This document shows positions 8,569 through 17,121 of a DNA stretch of 64,000 nucleotides, one piece after another. The notes below the pieces were generated by a model. The model was given only the letters and a program-made list of their open reading frames with translations, was not told the DNA's origin and did no database searches. Source of the stretch: Crystallibacter degradans (GTDB lineage: Bacteria; Actinomycetota; Actinomycetes; Actinomycetales; Micrococcaceae); contig NZ_JABBCH010000001.1 of NCBI RefSeq assembly GCF_012952295.1, positions 62,001 to 126,000 of the forward strand, written 5' to 3'. A program made the translations under genes and the position numbers. Position 1 is the stretch's first letter. Every line of letters begins with the position of its first letter.

Positions 8569-11500
8569 TCAGGAGCGTTTGCGGGCCGCGAAAAGCACTG
8601 CGCCGTACGCGCCGATCAGGAGCATCGCCGCGGCGATGGCGGAGAACGTAGCCGGATCGGACATGGCGAAGGCGGGGTCCAGATGCAGCAGTTGCGGTCG
8701 AATCGTACCGTCTGCTGCCACTGGCTGTGCCTCGGTCTCTGAGTCTCCGGGGCTGGCGGACTGCTGGTCGTCATCTGCCTGCGGTGTGTCGGTCTGGCTC
8801 TTGAGCGACGGAACCGGCAGGAGGTTGGTTTCCGCACGTTCGACGTCCGGAGCACTGGTTCCCGGCTGGTCAGCTTCCGGCGCTGCTGTGAAGACCGGCT
8901 CCCCGCTGGGCGCGGGAATGCAGATGCTGCCTCCGCCCTCTTCGTCAAGCTGCACGGTGTTCCTCAACCCGGTTCCGAAGGCAGCGTCCGCCACGCAGTC
9001 CAGTTGCTCAGCCGGAATGTTCGGATCCAGCTGGATACGCACATTGACCAGGTAGAGGTGGCTGTCCAGCAGTTCCAGGCTGCGGTCAGTGGCGAGCACA
9101 GCGGCAGGATCAGCTTCGGGATCAGGCCATTCGCCGCCGTCGGACGTTCCCAAGAGCATCCAACGCGCGTTCAATATGTCCACGCCGCCACCGAAATCGA
9201 GGGTGTCGGTCAGGTTGTAGGTGGCACCGGCCACCACTGACGGGTTCTCCACGGAGACCTCGTACACCACGTCCCAGACGCCTTCCCCGGCGCCGGCGAC
9301 CTTGACCGGTTCGCGGACGGACTTGGTGACGTTCAGGGCCGGCGCTTCCCAGCTGCTGACGATGGAGCAGACGATGCTCTGCCCGTAGGACGGGACCACG
9401 ATGGTGCCGTCCTGGTACAGGGTGCCGCTGCCGCTGTCCAGTTCGCAGGACCAGTCGCTGGCGAGGAACTCCGTGCCGCCGATGAAGCCGGCCGTTTCGG
9501 CGAGGTCATACGCGGTGCCGGCGGCCACGCTGCCTGCAATACCAGTGGCACCGGCGACGGCGGCAGCTTCGCCTCCGGCCGGGGTGGCGGAGAGCTTCCA
9601 GTCATCCGGGCGGATGCCGGCCGGCGGCTGTGGGCCGACCGCCTTGATCAGGGTGAGCTGCTGCTGGCAGTCGATGGTGTTGGTAACTGCCACATCGTTG
9701 GCGATCATCAGCTTGGTGATCCGGCCCAGGCCGTCCGAGTCGGCCACGGCGCAGCCGGTTGGAAGCGTGAGGTTGGCACCGAGCGCAAGGCGGGTGCCGG
9801 CGTCGTACGCATACACGGTGCCCCACTTGCCCGGGGCCGGCTCTCCCCCGCCGTCCGGCAGGACCAGCTCGGCCGCGAAGCCATCGGGTTGGCTGCCGCC
9901 GGCGTACACGGTGCCGTTGATGTTCCAGCTGTTGGTGGCCTTGAGGGTCACGGGCAGCGGCTGGCAGGCCTTGGCACTGAGCCCGTTCAACTGCACGGAG
10001 CTGGTCAGCCCGGTGCCGCTGCCGCTGTCGATCCGGCAGTCCAAGTGGGCGGCGCGGGTACCGGCGGGCACGCCGACCACGGCGCGCACGCTGTAGGTGT
10101 GGACGGTGTTGCCGTCCGGGCTGTGGCCGATCACCGTGCCGACCGGGGCGAGGACAGTGGTCCGGTTGGTATCGGGGCTGGCCCAGGAGCCCGACGCGGG
10201 TGCGCCGCCGGCGCGGGTCCAGGTGGCGGACTTGATGGTGACGCCGGGGCCAAAGCCGAGCGTGTCCGAGAGGCTGTAGGTGTTGTCCGAGCTGCGGGAA
10301 GTGTTGGTGACGGTGATGTCGTAGCCGATGCTCCAGCTGCCGGCCTCGCCTGGGACCGGGATGCCCGCGGTCTTCAGCAGCTGCAGGTCACCTTCCTGGT
10401 TGCTGCAGTCCAGCGCATTGGTGATGGTGAAGGAGTTGACGCCTGCTTTGAGTGCAACGGTGGCGCCGCTGTCCGGGAGCGCCTTGCCGGCGAGCGAGCG
10501 GGAGAGCAGGCGGCACTGCTGGCCGGGCGAGAAGCCCTCCTTGATGGTGACGCTTCCGCCGTCTTCGAAGCCGATGGCGGGTACGCCGAACTGCGCGCCG
10601 TTGGCGGAGGCCGGGGCCAGCATCAGGTTGGCGCTGACGCCGAGGCTGGTGACCTCTTGGTGGGTGGTGGAGCGCCCGTTGACCTGCCAGTTCACGTTGA
10701 CCAGGACGTCCGCGTTCTTGATGCCGTCATTGTCATCATCGTCGTCGCGGGGCTCGGGCTTTTCGATACTATTGCCGTTGGCGTCCTCTTTGGGCGTGGG
10801 CTTGCCTTCGACAACGGTGATGTCCGGGGTCACCGCGACGGGCTTTCCGGCGCCGCCCGGGGTGCCGGGCGTATCCGGGGTGGCTTCGCCGCCGGTGTTG
10901 TCCGGGGTGTCCTGGCTGCCTTCACCGGTGTCCGTGGGCGGGGCCTCGGTTTCGGTGGGCGTGCCCGGGTCGATCTCGTCGACGGGCGGCGGGACGGGAA
11001 TGTCGACGTTGCCGCCGTCCGTGGCGGGCGGGGGCGCGGTGGTTCCTCCGGTGGCCGGCGGGTCAACAGTTGCCGGCGGTTCCACTGAGGTGGGAGGCGG
11101 GCTGACGACCGGAGGCGTGGTGGTTGGCGGAGGCGTGGTCGGGACGACTTCCTCCGGCGTCGTCGTTGTTGGTGGTGGCGTTGCCGGATCCGTGGCAGGG
11201 GGCGTGGTGCCTGCCGGAGCCGGGTCCGGGGTGGGCGTCGCCGTGGTTGTTTCCGACGGGGCCGTTGTGTCCGGAGCGGTGGGCGAGGTCTGCGGCGTGG
11301 GCGATGGCGAGATGCCGGAGAGCTCCGGCGCCTGGGTGCTCAGCTCGCGGGTGGTGGAATCATCCGTGGGTTCCTTGACCGTCCTGGCGGCTCCGTGGTC
11401 ATCGGCCGGAGCTGTTGCCGAAGCGGTGGCGGTGGGCGATGGCGTTGGCGTTGGTGTGGCCATCGCGGCGGCCGGCCAGCCGAGCACGAGCATGGCGAAC

Positions 11501-11661
11501 ATTACTGCCGTGGCCAGGGCTGTGCGCATTGTCGTCAGCGCGTGCCGGCCGGATTTCGCGCGGACACTTCCGCGGCTTCTGGCTGCTGCGCGCCGGCGGT
11601 GCCGGGGCACAGCGGAACTGGACCTCTCACCTCCGGTTCCCCGGAGAGGGAAATACCTCAT
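8569..11661 (-). CDS. Large surface protein with Pro/Thr-rich stalk and repeated DUF11/DUF5979-like domains
   Basis: Predicted secreted, membrane-anchored protein of about 1030 residues. Order: Arg-rich N-terminus; hydrophobic signal segment ending PAAAMA (about 45-70); a long Pro/Thr/Ser/Ala stalk (about 70-290); then beta-rich modules. Two modules of the type YDITVTNTS...YSLSDTLGFG and YEVSVENPS...YNLTDTLDFG flank two cysteine-paired modules (QQCRLL, GCAVADSDG). It ends in one membrane helix and basic residues (AARKRS) without an LPXTG motif. The module order matches the protein at 60983-63268, so the two are paralogues. ATG 11661 with GGGGGAG close upstream is the preferred start; GTG 11691 is possible. 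Lies in the SipW/TasA-like locus. Confidence 0.85.
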   Translation of the reverse strand: MRYFPLRGTGGERSSSAVPRHRRRAAARSRGSVRAKSGRHALTTMRTALATAVMFAMLVLGWPAAAMATPTPTPSPTATASATAPADDHGAARTVKEPTDDSTTRELSTQAPELSGISPSPTPQTSPTAPDTTAPSETTTATPTPDPAPAGTTPPATDPATPPPTTTTPEEVVPTTPPPTTTPPVVSPPPTSVEPPATVDPPATGGTTAPPPATDGGNVDIPVPPPVDEIDPGTPTETEAPPTDTGEGSQDTPDNTGGEATPDTPGTPGGAGKPVAVTPDITVVEGKPTPKEDANGNSIEKPEPRDDDDDNDGIKNADVLVNVNWQVNGRSTTHQEVTSLGVSANLMLAPASANGAQFGVPAIGFEDGGSVTIKEGFSPGQQCRLLSRSLAGKALPDSGATVALKAGVNSFTITNALDCSNQEGDLQLLKTAGIPVPGEAGSWSIGYDITVTNTSRSSDNTYSLSDTLGFGPGVTIKSATWTRAGGAPASGSWASPDTNRTTVLAPVGTVIGHSPDGNTVHTYSVRAVVGVPAGTRAAHLDCRIDSGSGTGLTSSVQLNGLSAKACQPLPVTLKATNSWNINGTVYAGGSQPDGFAAELVLPDGGGEPAPGKWGTVYAYDAGTRLALGANLTLPTGCAVADSDGLGRITKLMIANDVAVTNTIDCQQQLTLIKAVGPQPPAGIRPDDWKLSATPAGGEAAAVAGATGIAGSVAAGTAYDLAETAGFIGGTEFLASDWSCELDSGSGTLYQDGTIVVPSYGQSIVCSIVSSWEAPALNVTKSVREPVKVAGAGEGVWDVVYEVSVENPSVVAGATYNLTDTLDFGGGVDILNARWMLLGTSDGGEWPDPEADPAAVLATDRSLELLDSHLYLVNVRIQLDPNIPAEQLDCVADAAFGTGLRNTVQLDEEGGGSICIPAPSGEPVFTAAPEADQPGTSAPDVERAETNLLPVPSLKSQTDTPQADDDQQSASPGDSETEAQPVAADGTIRPQLLHLDPAFAMSDPATFSAIAAAMLLIGAYGAVLFAARKRS

Positions 11662-12039
11662 ATGCTCCCCCAAGCGGTTGTACGCAGTCACACCGGGCGG
11701 CTTCGCTGCCTTCCGGTTCCGACGTCAAACCTCTACCTCACATGCCCTGCGGAACCGCAGGGAACGGTGCGTTGGTCCTCCCCCACGAAGGGCCGCAGCG
11801 GATGGTGATGCGGTACGGTGCGCGTTCCCGCATCACGCCAACTGGTGCCGCCCCGAGCACCGCGTGCGAGTGTCCTGCTCCCCAGCAGGACCCTTTCCAA
11901 TACGTCCAAGCTACCAATCGCCGCTTGTAAAAACCATAGTCGTTACCCGACTGTGCCGCGTAAGCACGCGGAAAAACAGGTTATACGATGCGTTTTACGA
12001 AGCTTTGCCGCGGGCCGGATCAGTAGCGACTGGACTTGA
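11662..12039. other. Leader region of the large surface protein gene
   Basis: About 380 bp between the small secreted protein (12040-12528) and the large surface protein. No gene is supported. It holds a short hairpin (CCCTGCGG-AA-CCGCAGGG, about 11742-11759) that could be an untranslated-leader structure on either strand. The long plus-strand open frame crossing it is an antisense shadow. Confidence 0.5.
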
Positions 12040-12528
12040 TTAGTTGCAGACGATGTTCAGCTGGCCGGCGAGCGGCTGGCCAGTCCATACATTGGTGCTG
12101 CCGGGGACCGGATACTTGCCACGGAGCTCCCAGGTCCATGTTCCGGACAGGCCATTCTTATCCCCGACCTGTGAGTATTGGCGGCCTGATGAGGTGGCAG
12201 GGTCGCCGGTGTGAGCTACCATGCCGCCCGGCGCCTTGACAATGAATTCGTACGAAGTGGCGTGGTTGACCTTCCCGTAGTTGCCAGCAGTGATGATCAG
12301 CTGACGCGAGCCCTGCTGGTACCGGTTGCAGGTGGCCGTGACGCTTGTAGCCGAGGCCGACGGGGCAATGAGTTTGGCCGCTCCGACGGACAGCGAACCG
12401 GAAGCATGTCCGGTGAAAGCGGCGTGGGCCAAGGCGGGAACGCTGAGGAGGCTGAGTACGAGCAGCAGGACAGCGGTAAGCCGACGCCACAGAGCCGCCG
12501 AGTTTCGTCTGCTGGTGTCCGAAGCCAT
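12040..12528 (-). CDS. Small secreted protein, probable SipW-type substrate
   Basis: 162-residue exported protein of unknown function. A basic N-terminus and hydrophobic core (LTAVLLLVLSLLSVPALAHA) are followed directly by AAFTGHASGSLSVGAAKL. This resembles the mature start of proteins processed by SipW-type signal peptidases (an AAFT segment followed by a small-residue stretch). The mature part has two cysteines (TATCNRYQQG and the C-terminal NIVCN) that could pair. ATG 12528 follows GGCAGGAC. A signal peptidase of the matching type is 470 bp upstream. It could be a surface-fibre component, but I see no assigned family. Confidence 0.75.
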   Translation of the reverse strand: MASDTSRRNSAALWRRLTAVLLLVLSLLSVPALAHAAFTGHASGSLSVGAAKLIAPSASATSVTATCNRYQQGSRQLIITAGNYGKVNHATSYEFIVKAPGGMVAHTGDPATSSGRQYSQVGDKNGLSGTWTWELRGKYPVPGSTNVWTGQPLAGQLNIVCN

Positions 12529-12746
12529 GTCCTGCCTTTCGCTAGTCCGTGGGAATGCCATACGGGAACGATTGGTCCGTCCTCCCCAGTCTGGCTGCCA
12601 GACCTCAAGCGCTGCCCCTATGGATGATCAGGAATGGCGCAAGGTTCCGGTGCGGTGGCGGACAACGACGATAATAAGTAGGGTTATTACTGTCCGGCCT
12701 GCCGGGTGATACACCGGCAGCAACCATCGACCGTAGGAGAAACACC

Positions 12747-12923
12747 ATGGGTTTGGATGACAAGATCGGAAACGCCGCAGAGCGTGCAGGCGGCAAGGCC
12801 AAGGAAGCGGCCGGAAACGCCACTGACGACGAGAGCCTGCAGGCCGAGGGCAAGACGGACCAGTCCAAGGCAGACCTCAAGGACGCCGGCGAGAAGGTCA
12901 AGGACGCGTTCAAGAAAGACTGA
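12747..12923 (+). CDS. CsbD-family small stress protein
   Basis: 58-residue hydrophilic protein: MGLDDKIGNAAERAGGKAK, then NATDDESLQAEGKTDQ and DLKDAGEKVKDAFKKD. This is the typical CsbD pattern, a general-stress protein of unknown biochemical role (sigma-B controlled in Bacillus). An AGGAG SD lies 6-8 bases before the ATG, and a strong terminator follows 15 bp after the stop. Upstream, the AT-rich TAATAAGTAGGGTTATTA (about 12673-12690) is the probable promoter or operator. Confidence 0.9.
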   Translation: MGLDDKIGNAAERAGGKAKEAAGNATDDESLQAEGKTDQSKADLKDAGEKVKDAFKKD

Positions 12924-12937
12924 CTGAATTACTGTTG

Positions 12938-12974
12938 AAAAGGGGGTGCAGCCACTGTGGCTGCACCCCCTTTT
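12938..12974. terminator. Bidirectional terminator between csbD-like gene and signal peptidase gene
   Basis: A perfect 17-bp inverted repeat (12938-12954 with 12958-12974) with a CTG loop. It has A4 at its left end and T4 at its right end, so it should work in both directions between these convergent genes. Confidence 0.92.
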
Positions 12975-12993
12975 CGCTGCTTAGGTTTCGCGC

Positions 12994-13629
12994 TTAGGCG
13001 GGCGTGGCGCCTTGGTGAGCCCCGGCGTCGTTGTTTGTCTTCGTTTCTGCTTCCGGATCCTTGCGCCAGATGGCGGCCAGGGCGCCGATGACCAGCACGA
13101 CGGGAGCGCCGTACATCAGTGTGTTCAGCACTACCGGCTCGCGCAGGGTGCGGATGGCCGAGCCCAGATAGGGAACCGTGAAGGCGTGGCGGTAGACCTG
13201 CTCGCCCTGCAGCGTGGCCGTCCACGGATCCACGCCGTTGTTCGCGTCGCCCTTGGTGCGCACCGCCGTGGAGCCGCCGTCGGTGGTAATTTCGACGATC
13301 CGGTGCGTCTCCACCCGGTGATCTTCGATGGGAATGTGGTAGGTGATGATGTCGCCGACGGCGAGGTCCGCCACGTCGACGGGAGCGGTGACCACGACGT
13401 CGCCCGGGTTGATCAGCGGCGACATGGAACCGGTCAGCATGGTGGCCGTCTGGTAGCCGAGCACCCGCGGTCCGACGGCCAGCAGCAGGAAGACTGCGGC
13501 CGCCAGAACGAGAAGCAGCGTGGTGGTTACGGTCAGGACGCGGTTGAGAGCTTTGCGGACGCGGGCTGGCTGCGGCGCTTTATTTGCGCCGTGCTGTGCG
13601 GGCGGTGCTGCTGCTGAATGCGTGCTCAT
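12994..13629 (-). CDS. Signal peptidase I, SipW (S26B) type
   Basis: Membrane-bound signal peptidase of the ER/SipW class (211 aa). N-terminal membrane helix about 31-52; catalytic serine in TGSMSPLINPGD; then the S26B signature where His replaces the usual Lys (THRIVEI), followed by RTKGDANNGVDP. A second membrane helix lies near the C-terminus (VVLVIGALAAIW). SipW enzymes process a restricted set of substrates such as TasA and camelysin. An AAGGAGG SD lies 7 bases before the ATG. It is 110 bp after the TasA-like gene on the same strand; its likely clients are that protein and the one at 12040-12528. Confidence 0.93.
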   Translation of the reverse strand: MSTHSAAAPPAQHGANKAPQPARVRKALNRVLTVTTTLLLVLAAAVFLLLAVGPRVLGYQTATMLTGSMSPLINPGDVVVTAPVDVADLAVGDIITYHIPIEDHRVETHRIVEITTDGGSTAVRTKGDANNGVDPWTATLQGEQVYRHAFTVPYLGSAIRTLREPVVLNTLMYGAPVVLVIGALAAIWRKDPEAETKTNNDAGAHQGATPA

Positions 13630-13687
13630 GGCTTTGCCTCCTTGTCGCAGATCCCTGGTGCTGGTTGTGGTTCTGGCGCTGTGGTGG

Positions 13688-13726
13688 AAGCTGATCCGCC
13701 CTCCCCCAAGAAGGGCGGATCAGCTT
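13688..13726 (-). terminator. Intercistronic hairpin (probable attenuator)
   Basis: A perfect 15-bp inverted repeat (13688-13702 with 13712-13726) between the TasA-like gene and the signal peptidase gene. It lacks a T run, so it may reduce read-through or stabilise the upstream mRNA, giving more fibre protein than peptidase. Confidence 0.6.
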
Positions 13727-13739
13727 TGGTTTTGGAGGC

Positions 13740-14342
13740 TTACTTGGTTTCGGCCGCGCGCTGGGTGGCGTTGAAGGAGAAGGTAACCGTGCTGGCGGCG
13801 CCCTGGAATTCATTGCCGGCATCCTCGGGCAGGACAGCCGAGACCTTCAGGTTGTCCTCCTGGCCCGGAGTGAGCGACTGCACATTGGCGAGCTCGCCGC
13901 CGACCATAATCACCGGACTGGCAGCAAGGACGGTTTCGACGGTTCCGCCGCAGGTGTACGGTGCCGAGGTGCCGCTCCAGGCTGTGGAGCAGCGCTCGAT
14001 AGAAACCTGCAGGCCGTTGACCGTGTCCGCTGTCAGTGGCGACGATGCGGCAACCGACGTGGTGAGGTAGATGCTGTCCAGAGATGAGGTTCCGTTGTTC
14101 TTCAGGGTGACAACGCGCTCGATGGCATCGCCGGGCAGGACATCGGTTGCCATGACGTCGAAACCCTTGCCGGAGCCAGCACCCAGAGCGATGTCGACCG
14201 TACCGGCTGCCACTTTCTGATCTGCGGCAGTGGTATCGGTAAACGCGCCATAGGTACCGAGGCCGGCGACCCCTGCCGCCGTGGCGACGAGGGCGGCGGA
14301 GGCGAGGAGCTTACCGGAGGTGGTCTTCATGCTGATGCCCAT
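13740..14342 (-). CDS. TasA/CalY (camelysin)-like surface protein
   Basis: 200-residue secreted protein of the SipW-dependent family, whose members form amyloid-like or fibrous surface material. The N-terminus has a short hydrophobic signal (KLLASAALVATAAGVAGLGTYG) followed by AFTDTTAADQKVAAGTVDIALG, the classic junction in TasA and camelysin. The mature region has the DUF4352/CalY-like beta pattern with LPGDAIERVVTLKNNGTSSLDSIYL and two cysteines. ATG 14342 has GGGAAAC upstream; an internal ATG four codons later is an alternative. Followed by the signal peptidase that probably matures it. The 285-bp leader (14343-14627) likely contains its promoter. Confidence 0.87.
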   Translation of the reverse strand: MGISMKTTSGKLLASAALVATAAGVAGLGTYGAFTDTTAADQKVAAGTVDIALGAGSGKGFDVMATDVLPGDAIERVVTLKNNGTSSLDSIYLTTSVAASSPLTADTVNGLQVSIERCSTAWSGTSAPYTCGGTVETVLAASPVIMVGGELANVQSLTPGQEDNLKVSAVLPEDAGNEFQGAASTVTFSFNATQRAAETK

Positions 14343-14566
14343 GATGTTTCCCGTTCGTGATCCCGGACCGTCGAGGTCCTGCCAAAGTTTTCTCAGCCCC
14401 GCGGGCTGATATGACTACTTTGGCTGCCGGACCTCAAGGAATAAGCGGAACTTCACGCAGCATTGGTACAGAGTTCGCTCAAGGTTGGGACCGTGCTCAA
14501 AATTGGCTCAAGCCGGGCGCAGTGGCTTGCCAAACACCGAAGGCGACGTCCGCCGTCGTACGTCTT

Positions 14567-14582
14567 ATAAGTCTGCTTACTA
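14567..14582 (-). promoter_or_regulatory. TAGTAAGC-type element before the SDR gene
   Basis: On the minus strand this reads TAGTAAGCAGACTTAT. It is one of four similar elements in the window (15506, 29915, 59917), each next to a small stress-type gene. Probable operator or promoter element; the binding factor is unknown. Confidence 0.45.
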
Positions 14583-14627
14583 TTGTCGGACAGACATCCC
14601 GATCAAGCAGTCCAGCAGGAGGACACC

Positions 14628-15467
14628 ATGAACCAGCCCAAGCAGCAGCAGGACGTACCCGGCATCCAGTCCGAGATGACACCGGTCCCCGACTGCGGTG
14701 AAGAAAGCTACCGCGGTATGGACAAGCTCAAGGGCAAGGCCGCGGTCATCACCGGCGGCGACAGCGGGATTGGCCGGGCCGTGGCCATCGCGTTTGCCCG
14801 GGAAGGTGCCGATGTCCTGATCTCCTACCTCAGCGAGGACGAGGATGCCCGCGACACGGCCCGGCTCGTGGAGGAAGCCGGGCGGAAAGCGGTTCTGGTG
14901 GCCGGCGACCTGGATACGGCCGAGCACTGCCGGAAAGTCATCGACACCGCCGTGCAGGAGTTCGGCAAGATCGACATCCTGGTCAACAATGCCGCGTTCC
15001 AGATGACCCACGAGACGATCGAGGAAATCAGCGACGAGGAGTGGGAACACACGTTCAAGGTGAACATCAACGCGATGTTCTACCTGGTCAAGGCGGCGCT
15101 CCCCCACATGGCTCCGGGCTCGTCGATCATCGGCAGCTCCTCGGTCAACTCGGACATGCCGAACCCCACGCTGGCGCCCTATGCCGCCACCAAGGCGGCC
15201 ATCGCTAACTTCTCCGCCAGCCTGGCGCAGCTCCTGGGTGAAAAGGGCATCCGGGTCAACAGCGTCGCCCCGGGGCCGATCTGGACTCCGCTGATCCCCT
15301 CGACCATGCCGCCCGAGAAGGTGGAATCCTTCGGAAGCAATACACCGTTGGGCCGCGCCGGGCAGCCTGCCGAACTGGCGCCGACCTATGTCCTGCTCGC
15401 CTCCGACGACGGCAGCTACATCTCCGGTGCACGCATCGCGGTCACCGGCGGGCGACCAATTCTGTAG
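14628..15467 (+). CDS. Short-chain dehydrogenase/reductase (YhdF/YghA type)
   Basis: NAD(P)-dependent oxidoreductase, 279 residues. An N-terminal extension (QDVPGIQSEMTPVPDCGEESYRG) typical of the glucose/ribitol dehydrogenase-like general-stress SDRs precedes the Rossmann fold. Landmarks are the cofactor loop TGGDSGIGRAVA, NNAA, the catalytic Ser of SIIGSSSVNS, YAATKAA (Tyr-x3-Lys), and VNSVAPGPIWTPLIPS. ATG 14628 has a full AGGAGG SD; an upstream in-frame start at 14583 lacks one. Followed by a GNAT-like gene 100 bp downstream. A stress-type regulatory element lies just upstream. Confidence 0.93.
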   Translation: MNQPKQQQDVPGIQSEMTPVPDCGEESYRGMDKLKGKAAVITGGDSGIGRAVAIAFAREGADVLISYLSEDEDARDTARLVEEAGRKAVLVAGDLDTAEHCRKVIDTAVQEFGKIDILVNNAAFQMTHETIEEISDEEWEHTFKVNINAMFYLVKAALPHMAPGSSIIGSSSVNSDMPNPTLAPYAATKAAIANFSASLAQLLGEKGIRVNSVAPGPIWTPLIPSTMPPEKVESFGSNTPLGRAGQPAELAPTYVLLASDDGSYISGARIAVTGGRPIL

Positions 15468-15505
15468 CAAAGCGAAAAAACAGACCGGTCTGTCTTGCAT
15501 CAAGT

Positions 15506-15550
15506 TAGTAAGCATGCTTTGCTTCGAAGTACGGAAAAGAAAGCATGCTT
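15506..15550 (+). promoter_or_regulatory. Paired AAGCATGCTT elements before the GNAT-like gene
   Basis: TAGTAAGCATGCTTTGC at 15506-15522 and a second copy of the 10-bp palindrome AAGCATGCTT at 15541-15550, followed by AC, so the outer GTAAGC/GCTTAC halves are inverted. The same element (TAGTAAGCATGCTTGGC) precedes the paralogous gene at 59978. Probable operator or promoter element. Confidence 0.6.
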
Positions 15551-15569
15551 ACGAGAAAGGCGAACCCCC

Positions 15570-15986
15570 ATGAAGCCTGTAGTACGGGACAATTTTGGCG
15601 CCTCACAATTCGATGCCTACATTGACGGAGCTGTGGTTGCCTCCCTGCATTACCGCATCCACAAGGGCGAAATCTGGATGCTTTTTACCGATGTTCCCGG
15701 TGGACGCATCGGTAAGGCGCTGGCGTCCAGCCTGATCCACACCGCCCTGTCCGACGCCCAGCGCAGGCGCCTGGCGGTCCGGCCGTTCTGCCCCAAAGTC
15801 CGGCACATGATCGCGGCGTTGCCCAACTACCTGATGCTGGTCCCGCACGAGGAACGGCTGCGTCTGCACTCGTCGCTCATCGCCGACAAGCAGGAAGCCG
15901 AACGCCAGCAGCAGCTGGCCCGGGTGCAGGAACAGCGGAACGCCCGGCGCCGGTCTGTCCGCCAGGCCCAGCCGGCCGCTGCCTGA
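15570..15986 (+). CDS. Small GNAT-like (YjdJ-type) protein, copy 1
   Basis: 138-residue cytosolic protein of the small acyl-CoA N-acyltransferase-like family (YjdJ type). The N-terminus NNFGASQFDAYIDG-like core (here DNFGASQFDAY), the beta strand GEIWMLFTDV, GGRIGKALASSLIHTAL (acetyl-CoA loop position) and RLAVRPFCPKVRHMI are all family features. The C-terminus is an added helical, Gln/Arg-rich tail (about 105-138). ATG 15570 is preceded by AAAGG. Close paralogue of 59978-60331; both share the same upstream element. Substrate unknown. Confidence 0.87.
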   Translation: MKPVVRDNFGASQFDAYIDGAVVASLHYRIHKGEIWMLFTDVPGGRIGKALASSLIHTALSDAQRRRLAVRPFCPKVRHMIAALPNYLMLVPHEERLRLHSSLIADKQEAERQQQLARVQEQRNARRRSVRQAQPAAA

Positions 15987-15993
15987 GGACTGC

Positions 15994-17121
15994 ATGAGCA
16001 GCCACGTCAGCAGGCAGGACCAAACCTCGCAGGGTGCACGGGCTTGGCAGGACGGATTAGGCCGCGCGGGCAGCCGCGCGGCCCAAATCCTGCTCATTCT
16101 GACGCTGGTGGCCGTATCAATCTATGGGTTGCTGCAGATCCGACTCCTGGTCATCCCGGTGATGATTGCGCTGATCCTGGCCGCGGCAATCGGCCCGTTT
16201 GTGAACTTCCTGCGCCGGAAAGGCGTGCCGGGAGCATTGGCGACGGTGATCGCGTTCCTGAGCCTGCTGGTGCTGCTGGCCGCGACAACGACCGTGATTG
16301 TGGTGGCGGTCCGGAACGAATGGGACGAACTGGTCGCCGCCACCACCTCGGGTCTCGACGAGTTGCAGGCCTTCCTGCTGACCGGTCCGCTGCCGATCGA
16401 TCAGGCACAAATCAACGAGGCACGCGAAGCGCTGATCGATTTCGCCACCAGCACCCAGGTCCGCTCCGGTGCCCTGACCGGGCTCTCTGTGGTCACCGAG
16501 TTCATCGCGGGCACCACGCTGATGGTGGTGGTCCTGTTCTTCTTCCTCAAGGACGGGCAGAAGATCTGGAACTTTTTCATGCGCCCGTTCAGCGGCCGGC
16601 GCGAAGCCAAGCTGCGCCGGGCTGGCGCCCGCACGCTTGAGGTACTCGGCGGCTACGTCCGCGGTACGGCCATCATCGCACTGGTGGATGCGACGGCGAT
16701 CGGCGTCTCCCTGCTGATCCTGCAGGTTCCGCTGGCCATCCCGCTGGCGATGATCGTCTTCCTCGGCGCGTTCATCCCGCTGGTGGGCGCCACCGTGGCT
16801 GGCATCCTCGCGGCCCTGGTGGCGCTGGTGGCGAACGGACCCGTGGTCGCGCTGATCGTCGTCATCATTGTGATTGCGGTGAACCAGCTGGAGGGCGATC
16901 TGCTGCAGCCGGTCGTGATGGGCAACGCCCTCAGCCTGCACGCGCTGGTCATCCTGTTCGCGCTGACGGCCGGCACCATCCTCGCCGGCATTGTCGGCGC
17001 GGTGCTCTCGGTGCCGCTGGCCGCCGTCGTCTGGGCCGTGCTGCAGGTGTGGAGCGCGGAGGATCCCCGCGTTGAAGACTTGAATCCGGACCTGCCGCCG
17101 GCGGGGTCCGAGCCGACATGA
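15994..17121 (+). CDS. AI-2E family permease (UPF0118/PerM)
   Basis: Polytopic membrane protein (375 aa) of the AI-2E/PerM family, whose members are linked to autoinducer-2 export, Na+/H+ antiport or small-molecule efflux. About eight membrane segments, with a central periplasmic/cytoplasmic loop (WDELVAATTSGLDELQAF), the family block LFFFLKDGQKIWNFF, and the C-terminal QLEGDLLQPVVMGNALSLH. The next gene (ZIP) overlaps by 4 bp (ATGA), so the two are translationally coupled. Specific substrate not inferable. Confidence 0.92.
   Translation: MSSHVSRQDQTSQGARAWQDGLGRAGSRAAQILLILTLVAVSIYGLLQIRLLVIPVMIALILAAAIGPFVNFLRRKGVPGALATVIAFLSLLVLLAATTTVIVVAVRNEWDELVAATTSGLDELQAFLLTGPLPIDQAQINEAREALIDFATSTQVRSGALTGLSVVTEFIAGTTLMVVVLFFFLKDGQKIWNFFMRPFSGRREAKLRRAGARTLEVLGGYVRGTAIIALVDATAIGVSLLILQVPLAIPLAMIVFLGAFIPLVGATVAGILAALVALVANGPVVALIVVIIVIAVNQLEGDLLQPVVMGNALSLHALVILFALTAGTILAGIVGAVLSVPLAAVVWAVLQVWSAEDPRVEDLNPDLPPAGSEPT

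Noticed and set aside
10328-12043. Long plus-strand open frame (571 codons) opposite the large surface protein gene
   Set aside because: It mirrors the GC-rich third codon positions of the real minus-strand gene; the sequence is low-complexity Val/Gly/Ser with no SD or domain.
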